This document shows positions 28,012 through 37,131 of a stretch of 64,000 bases of DNA, piece after piece (the stretch's first letter is position 1; each line of letters begins with the position of its first letter). Where the stretch lies: NCBI RefSeq assembly GCF_000218895.1, contig NC_015703.1:2183001-2247000 (forward strand). The letters run 5' to 3'. A program made the translations under genes and the position numbers. The stretch comes from Runella slithyformis DSM 19594 (GTDB taxonomy: Bacteria > Bacteroidota > Bacteroidia > Cytophagales > Spirosomataceae). A model generated the notes under the pieces. That model did not search any database. It was not told the origin of the DNA and worked only from the letters and a program-made list of their open reading frames with translations.

Positions 28012-28056
28012 ATGATGATTAAAGCAGTCTGTGTTTTTGAGTTAAGCACTCGACAC

Positions 28057-28890
28057 TTACCCCTGTTCTTTATATTTACCGGAGTCTTCGTTAGTGGGGG
28101 GAACTTCTAAGCTGGGCTCGGGCGCTTCCTCCTCTTCGGTTGGTAAAGAGGTAATCTCCTCTTTTTCAGTCACCGGGTCTGAAGTGAAGGATTCTGCTTC
28201 GCTGTTGTATTCCGCTTCCGCGACAGGCTCATTTTCAGTCGTTTCAAGTTGCGGTGTTTCCGGTTCCGGTACCTGACGGTGATCCGTTTCTTCCGTTTCT
28301 TCCGGGCGAGGGAAAAACGTACCCTGAAACATCAGAATGATACACACACCGATAAAAATACAGGCGTCGGCAAAATTAAAAATGGGCGTAGTATAGTATT
28401 GTCCGCCCCAGACAGGCACCCAATCCGGCACAAATCCTTCCCAAAAATCAATGAATACCATATCAATGACCTGCCCGTGAAACCACGGAGTGGGGGAGCC
28501 GTAGGGCGCATTGTCAATCAAAACTCCGTAAAAGATACTGTCAATCAGATTGCCGATGGCACCGGCCAGAATCATTGACATGGCCCAAAGAAGTCCGCCG
28601 GAAGCGCCCTTGTACGCCAGGCGCAGCATATAGCCGGCAATAAAGACCATAGCCCCCAACCGAAATACCGTTAAGAACAGCTTGCCGTATTCGTGGTCGA
28701 TCTGCATTCCAAACGCCATGCCGGGGTTGGTCACGTAATAAAGTTTGAACCAATCGCCGATGAGTCGAATCTGTCCGGCAAAACCCGGAGACATATAATG
28801 GTGTACGAGAAGCTTAGAAGCCTGATCTATTCCGATAAGCAGTAGGGCAAACAGAAAATATTTGAAAGGACCTTTGGGGGATTGAGTCAT
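28057..28890 (-). CDS. lspA: Lipoprotein signal peptidase (signal peptidase II) with long acidic C-terminal tail
   Basis: A 277-residue inner-membrane aspartic protease that cuts the signal of prolipoproteins. The catalytic aspartates are D117 in GNLIDS and D175 in FNFAD; the four-helix core ends near residue 192. The start ATG at 28890 leaves 10 bp to the upstream proline dehydrogenase gene; a TTG at 28911 would overlap it. The core contains an insertion before the second motif (about 125-168, rich in W, P and G). After residue 196 an unusual ~80-residue tail of mostly E, P, T and S (EETEETDHRQ, EEEEAPEPS) extends into the cytoplasm. The usual family length is about 160-220. Confidence 0.93.
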   Translation of the reverse strand: MTQSPKGPFKYFLFALLLIGIDQASKLLVHHYMSPGFAGQIRLIGDWFKLYYVTNPGMAFGMQIDHEYGKLFLTVFRLGAMVFIAGYMLRLAYKGASGGLLWAMSMILAGAIGNLIDSIFYGVLIDNAPYGSPTPWFHGQVIDMVFIDFWEGFVPDWVPVWGGQYYTTPIFNFADACIFIGVCIILMFQGTFFPRPEETEETDHRQVPEPETPQLETTENEPVAEAEYNSEAESFTSDPVTEKEEITSLPTEEEEAPEPSLEVPPTNEDSGKYKEQG

Positions 28891-28900
28891 GGAATGGGGA

Positions 28901-30109
28901 TTAATGAACAACTTTCATGGTGTGGCGACGTTCCACTTCTCTTTTAATAAGCAAAAATTCACGGCTGCTTTGCCCCGCAATGGATTTATTCTCCTCTGCA
29001 CGGCGGAATAAATACGGCATGACGGTCTCTACCGGTCCATAAGGAACATATTTAGCTACATTATAGCCTGCATTGGCTAAATTGAAGGAAATATTATCGC
29101 TCATTCCGAGAAGTTGTGCAAACCACACGTGCGGGTCATTGTGCGGAATGTTGAGTTTTTGCATTAGCTCAACGCAGTAATTGCAGCTGTATTCGTTGTG
29201 GGTACCCAAACAGATCGAGATCACGTCGCGGTTTTCGAGGGCAAACAAAATGGATTTGTTATAATCGCAATCGGTCTCTTCTTTGGTGGCATGGATCGGG
29301 TCCTGGTATTCGCTTTCATAAGCCCGTTGGCGTTCTTTTTCAAAATAGGCTCCCCGTACCAGTTTAGCTCCCAGAAAATAGCCTTCTACCTTTGCTTCGT
29401 GGGTTGCTTTTTTGAAATTTTCAAGCATGTCGCGGCGGTACATTTGGAAGGTATTGTACACAACAGGCTTTTGGGTATTGTATTTCTGCATTGCCTGATA
29501 CGCCAGTTGGTCAATGACATCCTGAATCCAGCTTTCTTCGGCATCCACAAAAATTTTCACATCCAAGTCATGCGCTTTTTTACATAATTGATCTACCCGT
29601 CCTTTGATGCGTTCAAAAGCCGCCTGTTCAGCAGCGGAGAGGGGCTCACCTGCCTGAATTTTTTCCATCAGGGGTGTAGAGCCAATGCCGGTCACCTTAA
29701 AAACCGAGAAAGGAATGGCCTGGGTTTGGTTTGCTTTTTCAATCGTCAGCAGAATTTCGCCGGCAGTTTTATCAAAACTCGACTCATTATCTTCGCCCTC
29801 CACTGAATAGTCTAAAATTGTTCCAATTTTAGAGTTTGCCAAATTTTTTACCGTTTTATCACACTCTTTGATATCCTCACCTCCACAAAATTGGCCAAAC
29901 AAAGTCGCTTTTATCAGGTTTTTGACGGGAAGTCGTAACAAAAGCGCGAGTTTTATAAAAAAAGTTCCTAATTTTACAAGCCAAGGTTGATTCATTAATG
30001 CAAATAACCAGTAGGTTTTCTTTAACTGAAAATTTGACTTAGAGGAGAATGCAACCGAAGTGTCATCAAATGAAACCCCCACCTGGGGCGAAGCAACACT
30101 TATAGACAT
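28901..30109 (-). CDS. Proline dehydrogenase (monofunctional)
   Basis: A 402-residue FAD-dependent proline dehydrogenase that oxidises proline to pyrroline-5-carboxylate and feeds electrons to quinone at the membrane. Barrel motifs are clear: FSVFKVTGIGSTPLMEKI, VDAEESWIQDVIDQLAYQAM, AKLVRGAYFEKERQRA, ICLGTHNEYS, FAQLLGMSDNISF, KYVPYGPVETVMPYLFRRAE and the C-terminal SSREFLLIKREVERR with the substrate-binding arginines. It is not fused to a P5C dehydrogenase. A good phylum-type promoter lies upstream on the minus strand. It is followed closely by lspA, probably on one transcript. Confidence 0.93.
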   Translation of the reverse strand: MSISVASPQVGVSFDDTSVAFSSKSNFQLKKTYWLFALMNQPWLVKLGTFFIKLALLLRLPVKNLIKATLFGQFCGGEDIKECDKTVKNLANSKIGTILDYSVEGEDNESSFDKTAGEILLTIEKANQTQAIPFSVFKVTGIGSTPLMEKIQAGEPLSAAEQAAFERIKGRVDQLCKKAHDLDVKIFVDAEESWIQDVIDQLAYQAMQKYNTQKPVVYNTFQMYRRDMLENFKKATHEAKVEGYFLGAKLVRGAYFEKERQRAYESEYQDPIHATKEETDCDYNKSILFALENRDVISICLGTHNEYSCNYCVELMQKLNIPHNDPHVWFAQLLGMSDNISFNLANAGYNVAKYVPYGPVETVMPYLFRRAEENKSIAGQSSREFLLIKREVERRHTMKVVH

Positions 30110-30150
30110 AATTTTAACGTGTAGTTGTTGTTATAACAATAAAACAAATG

Positions 30151-30182
30151 CAAAATTACAAAAGTTGTCCTTAGCTATCAAA
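30151..30182 (-). promoter_or_regulatory. Bacteroidota promoter for proline dehydrogenase
   Basis: On the minus strand TTTG (30179-30182) is followed after 20 bp by TAATTTTG (30151-30158). This matches the -33 TTTG and -7 TAnnTTTG consensus with the correct spacing and lies 42 bp before the start codon. Confidence 0.65.
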
Positions 30183-30234
30183 TTGTTAATATCAGATTGT
30201 TGTACTTAATTATTTTTTTTAATTTTTCTCAATT

Positions 30235-31332
30235 ATGAGTGCCACCTTAGAAATTTTACCGATGAGTTCATGGGTTGAGACAGGAGGGAAACCACTTGTC
30301 ATTGCAGGTCCATGCAGTGCCGAAACGGAAGAACAGGTTTGGGAGACTGCTACCCGGATCAAAGCGGAAGGATATGCAAATGTAATTCGCGCCGGCGTTT
30401 GGAAGCCGCGTACCCGCCCGGGAAGTTTTGAAGGGATGGGCGAAGCGGCATTGCCTTGGCTTGCGGCCGTAAAAAAAGAAACAGGATTGCCGATTGCCGT
30501 TGAAGTAGCAACTCCTCAGCACATTGAACTTGCCCTTAAGTACGGAATTGATATTTTATGGATCGGGGCCCGTACAACCGTTAACCCTTTCAACGTTCAG
30601 GACTTAGCGGACGCATTACAGGGCGTGGATGTGCCGGTGCTGATCAAAAACCCGGTTAACCCTGACTTAGCGTTGTGGATCGGTGCGTTTGAGCGTATCA
30701 ACCGCGCAGGAATCAAAAAACTCGGTGCGATTCACCGCGGTTTTTCCAATGCACAGGAGACCAAATACCGCAATTCTCCCATGTGGAATATTGCCATCGA
30801 ATTGAAAACCATGTTTCCGGAGTTGCCGATGATCGGTGACCCAAGCCACATGGCGGGAAAACGGGCGTATTTGTTTGAAATCGCACAGCGCGCGTTAGAC
30901 TTAAACTACGACGGTCTCATCATTGAGTCGCATCGCGACCCGGACAAGGCGTGGTCGGATGCCTCACAGCAATTGACTCCGGAAGCGTTGGGAGTAATGC
31001 TGCATGATCTGCACGTTCGTAAGCCTGAATACGGTACTGATTATATCAATCAATTGGAGCAACTTCGCAGCAAACTTGACAACCTCGACCGTGAGTTGTT
31101 GGAAATTCTCGGCACGCGTATGTCGTTGGTTGAACAATTGGGCGAGTACAAGCGTGACAACAACGTGGCTGTTCTGCAAATGGACCGTTGGAGACAACTT
31201 CGTAAAAACCGCGCTGATCTGGGCAAACAAATGAACCTTTACCCTGATTTCGTGGAAGAGTTGTTTGAACTGATCCACATGGCGTCTATCCGTAAGCAAA
31301 CAGAAGTAATGAACACCACGCCCGCGGCTTAA
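30235..31332 (+). CDS. Bifunctional DAHP synthase / chorismate mutase
   Basis: A 365-residue fusion. The N-terminal part (to about 265) is a KDO8P-like DAHP synthase that joins phosphoenolpyruvate and erythrose 4-phosphate: VIAGPCSAETEEQV, AGVWKPRTRPGSFEGMG, WIGARTTVNPFNVQ, VLIKNPVNPDL, GDPSHMAGKRAYL and IESHRDPDKAWSDA. The C-terminal part (about 268-355) is an all-helical AroQ chorismate mutase (LDNLDRELLEILGTRMSLVE, GEYKRDNNVAVLQMDRW). The fusion lets the mutase domain help control entry to the aromatic pathway by phenylalanine/tyrosine. It is divergent from proline dehydrogenase and has its own terminator. Confidence 0.95.
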   Translation: MSATLEILPMSSWVETGGKPLVIAGPCSAETEEQVWETATRIKAEGYANVIRAGVWKPRTRPGSFEGMGEAALPWLAAVKKETGLPIAVEVATPQHIELALKYGIDILWIGARTTVNPFNVQDLADALQGVDVPVLIKNPVNPDLALWIGAFERINRAGIKKLGAIHRGFSNAQETKYRNSPMWNIAIELKTMFPELPMIGDPSHMAGKRAYLFEIAQRALDLNYDGLIIESHRDPDKAWSDASQQLTPEALGVMLHDLHVRKPEYGTDYINQLEQLRSKLDNLDRELLEILGTRMSLVEQLGEYKRDNNVAVLQMDRWRQLRKNRADLGKQMNLYPDFVEELFELIHMASIRKQTEVMNTTPAA

Positions 31333-31364
31333 TTTTCAGCCCCGGCGAATATATATTGACTATT

Positions 31365-31397
31365 GAGGCCGCTTCATCGAAGCGGCCTCGTTTTGTT
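31365..31397 (+). terminator. Rho-independent terminator after DAHP synthase/chorismate mutase
   Basis: An 11-bp perfect stem GAGGCCGCTTC / GAAGCGGCCTC with loop ATC, followed by GTTTTGTTT, lies 33 bp after the stop codon. Confidence 0.9.
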
Positions 31398-31525
31398 TGA
31401 AAGAAGAGGTGTAGGTAATGGTTATTCCGGATAAATCTATTTTATAAAGCACGGCAGTCCCGCACCCGGACATAATCTGTCACCTGACGTTCCTTGCTGT
31501 AGTGTTTAGTAACCGCTTACGAAGT

Positions 31526-32446
31526 TTAACTATTTCCTAAAGAACTGACTTCCAGTCGATAGCCAACGCCATGAACGGCGGCGATTTTTAAGGAAGCATC
31601 TTCCTGGAGCAACTTTCGCAGACGTGACACAAAAACGTCAATGCTGCGGCCTACGGTGACTCCTTCATCTTCCCAAACCGATTTGAGAATGAAATCCCGA
31701 TCTAAGACTTGGTTTTGGTGTTTGATGAATAAGTGTAACAATTTGGCTTCGCGGAAGGTGAGATTATGCTGCATATTGGCAGAATAGAGCAGTTGATTTT
31801 CCACATCTATACTTGACTCCCCAAAATGCAGCCGCGTAGATTTCTCAATCGGCTGTTCATCAAGTGTTTGAATAAGTGGAGCCGGAACAGCTTTTCTCCG
31901 CGAAAGTACAACATACGAAACGCCGATAAAGGCAAGTCCCAATCCTAATGTCCACCAAACCGGATTTGATTTTGGCAAGTTTTCAGAACCGGAGAAAGTG
32001 ACCTTTACATCATAGCAACCCAGCAGTTGCTCGCGCCCGATACAGGCCACTTCCTTGGTTTTGGAGTAATCCAGAAAATTGTAGCCCAATTGTAACTCGT
32101 TGGTTTTGCAGTCCATGACCGCAACATCATAGTTGTTTTTGATGCCGTGAAGGTCAAACGATCCCTGTAGTATAGAAGGCAACCGACTGTAATCGAAGGA
32201 TTTGCTTAATTGTATGACGTAGGTGTCGGTATTCAGTTTTTTGACCGCAGGGATACGAGAAGTGGAATCGCCGCTTGCCAACAAGAGATGATGGCCCGTG
32301 CGGCGGAGCGCAAGATTCACTTTTTCTTCAAAGCGTTCCGGAGTGATTTTGTCAGTGGTAGAAGTTACCCAGGCAAACTGTCCAAACAGCATGCTGATTA
32401 CTACAAATGAAGCCACTATTGCCAATTTACCGGTCATGATCTCCAT
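31526..32446 (-). CDS. Membrane-anchored winged-helix transcriptional regulator
   Basis: A 306-residue protein with two membrane helices (about 7-24 and 172-192) around an extracytoplasmic domain, and a C-terminal OmpR/PhoB-type winged helix (about 212-300: LTFREAKLLHLFIKHQNQVL, GRSIDVFVSRLRKLLQED, HGVGYRLEV). No receiver domain is present, so it probably senses a periplasmic signal directly and regulates genes from the membrane, like a ToxR-type regulator with different topology. The extracytoplasmic domain has cysteines (VMDCKT, VACIGREQLLGCYDVK) that might respond to redox state (inference). It lies 69 bp downstream of yceI. Target genes are unknown. Confidence 0.85.
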   Translation of the reverse strand: MEIMTGKLAIVASFVVISMLFGQFAWVTSTTDKITPERFEEKVNLALRRTGHHLLLASGDSTSRIPAVKKLNTDTYVIQLSKSFDYSRLPSILQGSFDLHGIKNNYDVAVMDCKTNELQLGYNFLDYSKTKEVACIGREQLLGCYDVKVTFSGSENLPKSNPVWWTLGLGLAFIGVSYVVLSRRKAVPAPLIQTLDEQPIEKSTRLHFGESSIDVENQLLYSANMQHNLTFREAKLLHLFIKHQNQVLDRDFILKSVWEDEGVTVGRSIDVFVSRLRKLLQEDASLKIAAVHGVGYRLEVSSLGNS

Positions 32447-32515
32447 AAATTCTGTATCAAATGTAGCGGAAATACCGCAATGAAGAAGCCTTTCTGCCGA
32501 GTTATTTGTATTGAT

Positions 32516-33154
32516 TTAGGTACTAAAGCTTATATAATGGAGGGTAATTCTACCCGTATCATTTTTTCTAAACAACAACTCCATCCTGATCGGTACTGCA
32601 TTGGATATCAGATCATTTTTAAGGTTACCGAAATCAAAAGCGCCCTGCGATTTATACGTAATTCCCCACAGGGTACGTATCAATGTATGATCGGCTTTGA
32701 CGGAAATCGCCTCTTTATTTTGGTTGATCAGCGCCGTAAAAACAATGCGATTGCTGAAGCCTTTCATTACTAAATCGCCCGTTACCGAGTATCTGTTCGG
32801 AAGAGCAGCCGGGGCTATTTGGACAATGGTAAAAGTGGCGGTCGGGTATTTTTGAACATCAAAAAAATCGTTTGATTTCAGGTGATCTTCCAAGTTTTTG
32901 CGCCCTTTTTCATCTTCTTCGTCCGTGTTTTTGATGGAATTCATATCCATGACAAAACGGCCACCGGTGATTTTTCCATCGGCCGTTCGGGTCAGTGTTC
33001 CTGATAAAAGCTGCAAAGTGCCTTCGTGGCCTTTATTCCCGACGGCGTAATTTCCTTTCCAAAAAATCGTACTTTCTTTGAGGGATAAGCCCATTTTTTC
33101 CTGCGAGTAGGCAGAAAAAGAGAGGAATAAGGTAAGGATAAATAGTTTTTTCAT
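32516..33154 (-). CDS. YceI-family secreted protein
   Basis: A 212-residue exported lipocalin-like protein that probably binds an isoprenoid or other hydrophobic ligand in the periplasm. The signal peptide is MKKLFILTLFLSFSAYSQ. YceI hallmarks are GTLTRTADGKITGGRFVMDM, ENLEDHLKSNDFFDVQKYPT-like text (here NLEDHLKSNDFFDVQKYPTA) and YSVTGDLVMKGFSNRIVF. The last ~25 residues after ISNAVPIRMELLF are less typical. Its 5' end is overlapped by the out-of-frame 3' extension of the broken propeller gene, which suggests that the two were adjacent genes in one unit. Confidence 0.9.
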   Translation of the reverse strand: MKKLFILTLFLSFSAYSQEKMGLSLKESTIFWKGNYAVGNKGHEGTLQLLSGTLTRTADGKITGGRFVMDMNSIKNTDEEDEKGRKNLEDHLKSNDFFDVQKYPTATFTIVQIAPAALPNRYSVTGDLVMKGFSNRIVFTALINQNKEAISVKADHTLIRTLWGITYKSQGAFDFGNLKNDLISNAVPIRMELLFRKNDTGRITLHYISFST

Positions 33155-33973
33155 TCGTACGGCTCTTCACCTGATAAAAGCGTTTGCCGTCAAAGCGATA
33201 GGATCCTTGCCCCGTACCCCACCACACATTGCCGGATTTATCCTGATACATACTTTGGACACAACAATTTAAGCCGTCAGCCGGGGTAAACACCGTAAAT
33301 GCTTTGGGGTTGGGTAAGGGAACGGAAGGATCAAATCGCGTAGTGGCGCCTCGGGCGGTAATCCAAATAATGCCCGACTGCTCGATGAGGATGCCCCAAA
33401 ATTCAGTTCCGCCCAATCCGTCTTTGGCGGTATATTCTGTAAAAGTTTTTCCATCGTAACGGCAAATACCGTTTTTCATGGTAAACCATATATTGCCCGC
33501 TTTGTCTTCAGCCATGCCTCCCGCATAATTCTCCCCAATCCTTCTTTTTCATTGAAATTTACAATCGTTTTGCCATCATAGCGAAAGACTCCGAATCTGC
33601 CCGTACCAAACCAAAGAGTACCTGCGTTATCTTCCTGAATGGACTGAATCTGATCATTGGCTAACCCATCTTTTACCGTAAACTGCGTCAGCGCTTTTGT
33701 GCCGGCCTGTTTGGGGTCATAGCGATACACGCCTGCGGCATTTGTGCCAAACCAATAGATTCCGGCTTTATTCTGAAAAATACTGCGGATGTTATCGTCA
33801 ATTTCAGTGGTGACTGCGCCGAAAACACTACCGGTGATCACTTCTTTTGGAGCCGGCTTCTGTTCAGTTTCGCTTTCCTCAGCATTGTCAGATTTGTTTG
33901 GCGGGTTGCAGGAAGGGATAGAAACAAACAGCAGCAAACGATAGATCAGAGGTGGCAGGCAATACTTTTTCAT
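33033..33973 (-). pseudogene. Propeller (two-component regulator propeller type) lipoprotein, frameshifted
   Basis: Two overlapping frames make one protein. The 5' part (33973 to about 33520) has a lipoprotein-like signal (LLLFVSIPSCNPPNK) and Reg_prop repeats (AGIYWFGTNAAGVYRYD, AGTLWFGTGRFGVFRYDGK). The 3' part continues with AGNIWFTMKNGICRYDGKTF and SGNVWWGTGQGSYRFDGKRF. They join at NEKEGLG/ENYAGGMAEDK if the GGGG run near 33529-33532 had five G residues, so one base seems to be lost. The present 3' frame overruns yceI by about 120 bp; another frame would end at a TGA overlapping the yceI ATG, so a second shift near 33165 is possible. It lacks the kinase part of full-length hybrid sensors. 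Confidence 0.75.
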
Positions 33974-34029
33974 TCGTTGAAATTAAATTTCATGGCTGTT
34001 CATTTCTTTCAAAATGATTAAAACAGGAT

Positions 34030-34497
34030 TCAGCAACCGTCACCGCTTTTTTGTTTTGCCAGCAACGGACCCAGAATCATGTACATCAGATCGATTTTTG
34101 CCAGTTTAATAACCCGCTTGGCCTTCGCATCACTTTTTAGAGCGGGTTCGATGACGAGCTCGTCGCCAAAATGAGCCAATGCCAACACGTGAGCTACCTC
34201 TACTTCGTACAATTCGCGTGTATCGGAAGATAAGCCCTTGTTGACGACTTGTCCTTCGTGTTTGAGATAAATATGAAAAGGAACTTTAGGAGAATCTGCC
34301 GAATTGGGATCTCCTTTGACCAGTGCCAATACGCCTTTGGAACCCTTCCAAAACGTTTGATAATTCAAGGGACTGCCGTTCAATACCAATGGATTCCCAT
34401 AAAAGTAGTTCTCACCGCCTTTGGAAAAGGTGTGAGTGGTAGAGAATGCCAGCACTACACCCAGCGCGGCCAGCAGATGTTTCATTGATTTTTTCAT
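34030..34497 (-). CDS. Secreted protein of unknown function
   Basis: A 155-residue exported protein not recognised by family. The start ATG at 34497 opens MKKSMKHLLAALGVVLAFST, a clear signal peptide; the frame is open 13 codons further upstream without signal character. The mature part has GGENYFYGNPLVLNGSPLNY, a central VKGDPNSADSPKVPFHIYLK and a lysine-rich KSDAKAKRVIKLAKIDLM, and ends in GDGC with a single C-terminal cysteine. It is small and mixed alpha/beta in character. It is the first gene left of the permease array, with a 108-bp gap to it, and shares no obvious signal with it. Confidence 0.7.
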   Translation of the reverse strand: MKKSMKHLLAALGVVLAFSTTHTFSKGGENYFYGNPLVLNGSPLNYQTFWKGSKGVLALVKGDPNSADSPKVPFHIYLKHEGQVVNKGLSSDTRELYEVEVAHVLALAHFGDELVIEPALKSDAKAKRVIKLAKIDLMYMILGPLLAKQKSGDGC

Positions 34498-34605
34498 TTT
34501 TCCGGTTGTTTTTAGGTGAAACTTCGATGGAAACAAAAGTATCCGATACCGCCGAACAAAAAGAAAAATGCCTGTAAAAGAATGTAAACGAAATGTAAAA
34601 GTTTG

Positions 34606-37017
34606 TTATTCGGAGCGCAATGACCGGGTCGGGTTCATTAAAGTGGCTTTAAAGGTCTGAAAACCAACCAAAATAACGATCAATAACCCAAAAACGATGC
34701 TGACGCTCACAAATGAAAGCCAACTCATTTCGATGCGGTACGCGTAGTTTTGCAGCCACTGATGCATAGCCAGTAGCACCAACGGAAAAGAAATCAGCGC
34801 CGCTACGGCACTGACCACCAAAAATTCTTTCAGAAACAGCATCGCCAAACTGACGCCCGAAGCCCCCAACACCTTGCGAATGCCCAGCTCTTTGGTGCGA
34901 CGCGCTACGCTCAGCGATACCATCCCAATGACGCCCAAGAGCACAATGATGATGGATAAAACAGTAGCCACTTGAGCCGCTTTTTTCAGGCGAACCTCGG
35001 TTTGATAGAGATTCTCCAGCATTTCATCCAAAAATTTGAATTCAAACGGTGTTCCCGGCAATAACTCATTCCATTTTTTTTCGAGCAAAGCGACCGATTT
35101 GTTCAACGAAGAAGATTGAATTTTGAAGGAAAAATAACGGTAGTTATTGAGTGTATTGAGGTGAATAAATACCAGTGGGCCGATGTTTTCGCGCATGGAT
35201 CCAAAATGAAAATCGCCGGTGACGCCCGCCACGGTAAACGGTTGCGGAAATCCCTGTAATCGTACCTGCTTTCCAATGGCGGCTTCGGGGGTCGAGAAAT
35301 TCAGTACTTTGGCGGCTTTGGCGTTCAAAACAATACGGTCGGGGGCAAACGTTTGTTGCGATTGGTGAAAAAACGTACCGCTTCGCATAGGGATTTGGAA
35401 GGTGCGGGCATAGTTTTCATCAGTTTGTAAAACGGGCACAAAGACGGCCTGCGCAGAGTCCTGACCAACGCGGAAAAGCCCGGATTGAAAGCCTATTCTG
35501 CCATTCGGAATTTCAAACGAAAGGCTGGCATCGCGTACATCCGGCAGGCGTGTCATTTCTTTGCGGATGGTTTCCATTTTTTCTACACCCTGCGCTGACC
35601 AATCGCGCGGAACGGCGGCCCATACAATGGATTCTTTGGAATAACCTAAGTCTTTGTCAAAGAAATAGTTGACCTGTTGGGCAATGACGACGGCAGCGCC
35701 AAAGACAAACAACGCAATGGCAAACTGAACGGTCATCAATGAATAACGTAAAATGCTTTTTTCCTTGACGGTTTTCATTTTACCCTTCATGGAATCAATG
35801 GACGGCAATGATGACAGCACAAACGCCGGATAAGCTCCGGCAATCAGTCCGACAAAAAGCCCCCAAAATGCGGCACTGATTAAAAAGAAAGGAAGGGTAT
35901 TAAAAACAGAACGAAGTTCTTTTCCTAAGAATTCGGCAAAAAATGACCGCGCCAATTCGTATAAAACCAACGAAAAAAGCGTGCTGAAAGAAGCAATCAG
36001 GATGGATTCGGTCAGGAATTGCCCAATCACCTGTTTTTTTTCACTCCCCAATACTTTCCGGACCCCGATTTCTTTGAGTCGACTTGACGAACTGCCGATG
36101 GAGATATTGACAAAATTAACAACGGCCATGAACACAATGAACAGAGCTGCCAAGCTGAGTGTCAGGAGGGTTTTGTTAATGAGCCCGTTGTTGTTTTCGC
36201 GGTACACTGTGCGCAACGGTTTCAGAATCACTTCAAGATTGGCTTTCACCAATTCTGAAGCATTTGTGGCAATGGTTTGGGCAATGGGTTTTTGTAAATC
36301 AGCGGGAGTGATTCCTTTTTTAAGCTCAATGTAGTTGACGACGTAGGCATTGTCCCAGGTAGTCATGCCGGCTTCGCGGCCAAAAAAGGCCAAACTGCTC
36401 ATGGGCAAGAGCACCGGGATTTCGGTGTTGACAAACTGAGTGACGGAGTTGAAGGGTAGGGGAGCCAATACGGCCGTAATCATGAAATCCTTCCGTTCTC
36501 TTGTAAACGATTCTATTTGAAGGGTTTGTCCGACTATGTCCGTTTTGCCGAAGTATTTAAGCGCCATTTTTTCGGAAAGAACGACCGAGTTGGGCCGGTT
36601 CAGCGCCGTACGGGCATCTCCGTGCAGAAGCGGAAAACCGTACATGGTCAGCAGGGTGGAATCTCCGATTTGGATCTCTTCCCTAAAGTGGTTAGCGCCT
36701 TTGGAAATTGTGGTGGTAACGGCGTCAAAACGGTAATAATTTTCAACCAGAGCAGGGTATTGTTCTTTCAGGGTTTTGGCCAACGGCGCGAGCGTCGTAA
36801 TCTCCATGCCCATGTTGGGCTGCTTCCACTTGCTTTGGATAATGTATTGATGATCAATGTTTCGCAAATCGGCGTTGACCTGCCATTCGTCCCACACGTA
36901 GCTGCCGATCAACAGCGTAAAGGTCATGCCGACGGACAGGCCGAAGATGTTGATAAACGTAAATATTCCGTTTTTACGCAGCGTGCGCCAACCGATTCGG
37001 AAGTAGTTTTGAAGCAT
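34606..37017 (-). CDS. FtsX/MacB-type ABC permease 1 (leftmost of ten)
   Basis: An 803-residue inner-membrane protein with two FtsX units in one chain. TM1 (about 18-42) precedes a large MacB-like periplasmic domain (to about 285), then three helices; TM5 (about 425-447) precedes a second periplasmic domain, then three helices. Each three-helix block is opened by a cytoplasmic motif: KEIGVRKVLGSEKK and KELGIRKVLGASG. The C-terminus ends LMNPTRSLRSE. Such permeases normally work with a MacB/LolD-like ATPase in lipid, peptide or drug traffic, or in mechanotransmission; none is encoded in this window. It is separated from the next permease by two small lipoprotein genes, and has no visible TGTCCG-type site upstream. 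Confidence 0.92.
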   Translation of the reverse strand: MLQNYFRIGWRTLRKNGIFTFINIFGLSVGMTFTLLIGSYVWDEWQVNADLRNIDHQYIIQSKWKQPNMGMEITTLAPLAKTLKEQYPALVENYYRFDAVTTTISKGANHFREEIQIGDSTLLTMYGFPLLHGDARTALNRPNSVVLSEKMALKYFGKTDIVGQTLQIESFTRERKDFMITAVLAPLPFNSVTQFVNTEIPVLLPMSSLAFFGREAGMTTWDNAYVVNYIELKKGITPADLQKPIAQTIATNASELVKANLEVILKPLRTVYRENNNGLINKTLLTLSLAALFIVFMAVVNFVNISIGSSSSRLKEIGVRKVLGSEKKQVIGQFLTESILIASFSTLFSLVLYELARSFFAEFLGKELRSVFNTLPFFLISAAFWGLFVGLIAGAYPAFVLSSLPSIDSMKGKMKTVKEKSILRYSLMTVQFAIALFVFGAAVVIAQQVNYFFDKDLGYSKESIVWAAVPRDWSAQGVEKMETIRKEMTRLPDVRDASLSFEIPNGRIGFQSGLFRVGQDSAQAVFVPVLQTDENYARTFQIPMRSGTFFHQSQQTFAPDRIVLNAKAAKVLNFSTPEAAIGKQVRLQGFPQPFTVAGVTGDFHFGSMRENIGPLVFIHLNTLNNYRYFSFKIQSSSLNKSVALLEKKWNELLPGTPFEFKFLDEMLENLYQTEVRLKKAAQVATVLSIIIVLLGVIGMVSLSVARRTKELGIRKVLGASGVSLAMLFLKEFLVVSAVAALISFPLVLLAMHQWLQNYAYRIEMSWLSFVSVSIVFGLLIVILVGFQTFKATLMNPTRSLRSE

Positions 37018-37091
37018 GGTTTTGTACGTTTAAAATGGCTCTGCAAGGTACGTACAAAATGGGTGCGCGGGGGTGTTAAAAAACCTTAATT

Positions 37092-37120
37092 GTAGGGGCA
37101 GACGTAAAGCCTGCCCCTAC
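37092..37120. repeat. Type-A hairpin element, short form
   Basis: GTAGGGGCAG and CTGCCCCTAC form 10-bp arms around 9 nt. The right part (GACGTAAAGCCTGCCCC) is a variant of the long right arm seen in the other type-A elements (for example 50507-50580). It lies 11 bp after the Kazal-type lipoprotein gene. Confidence 0.7.
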
Positions 37121-37131
37121 GTTGACAGGCG

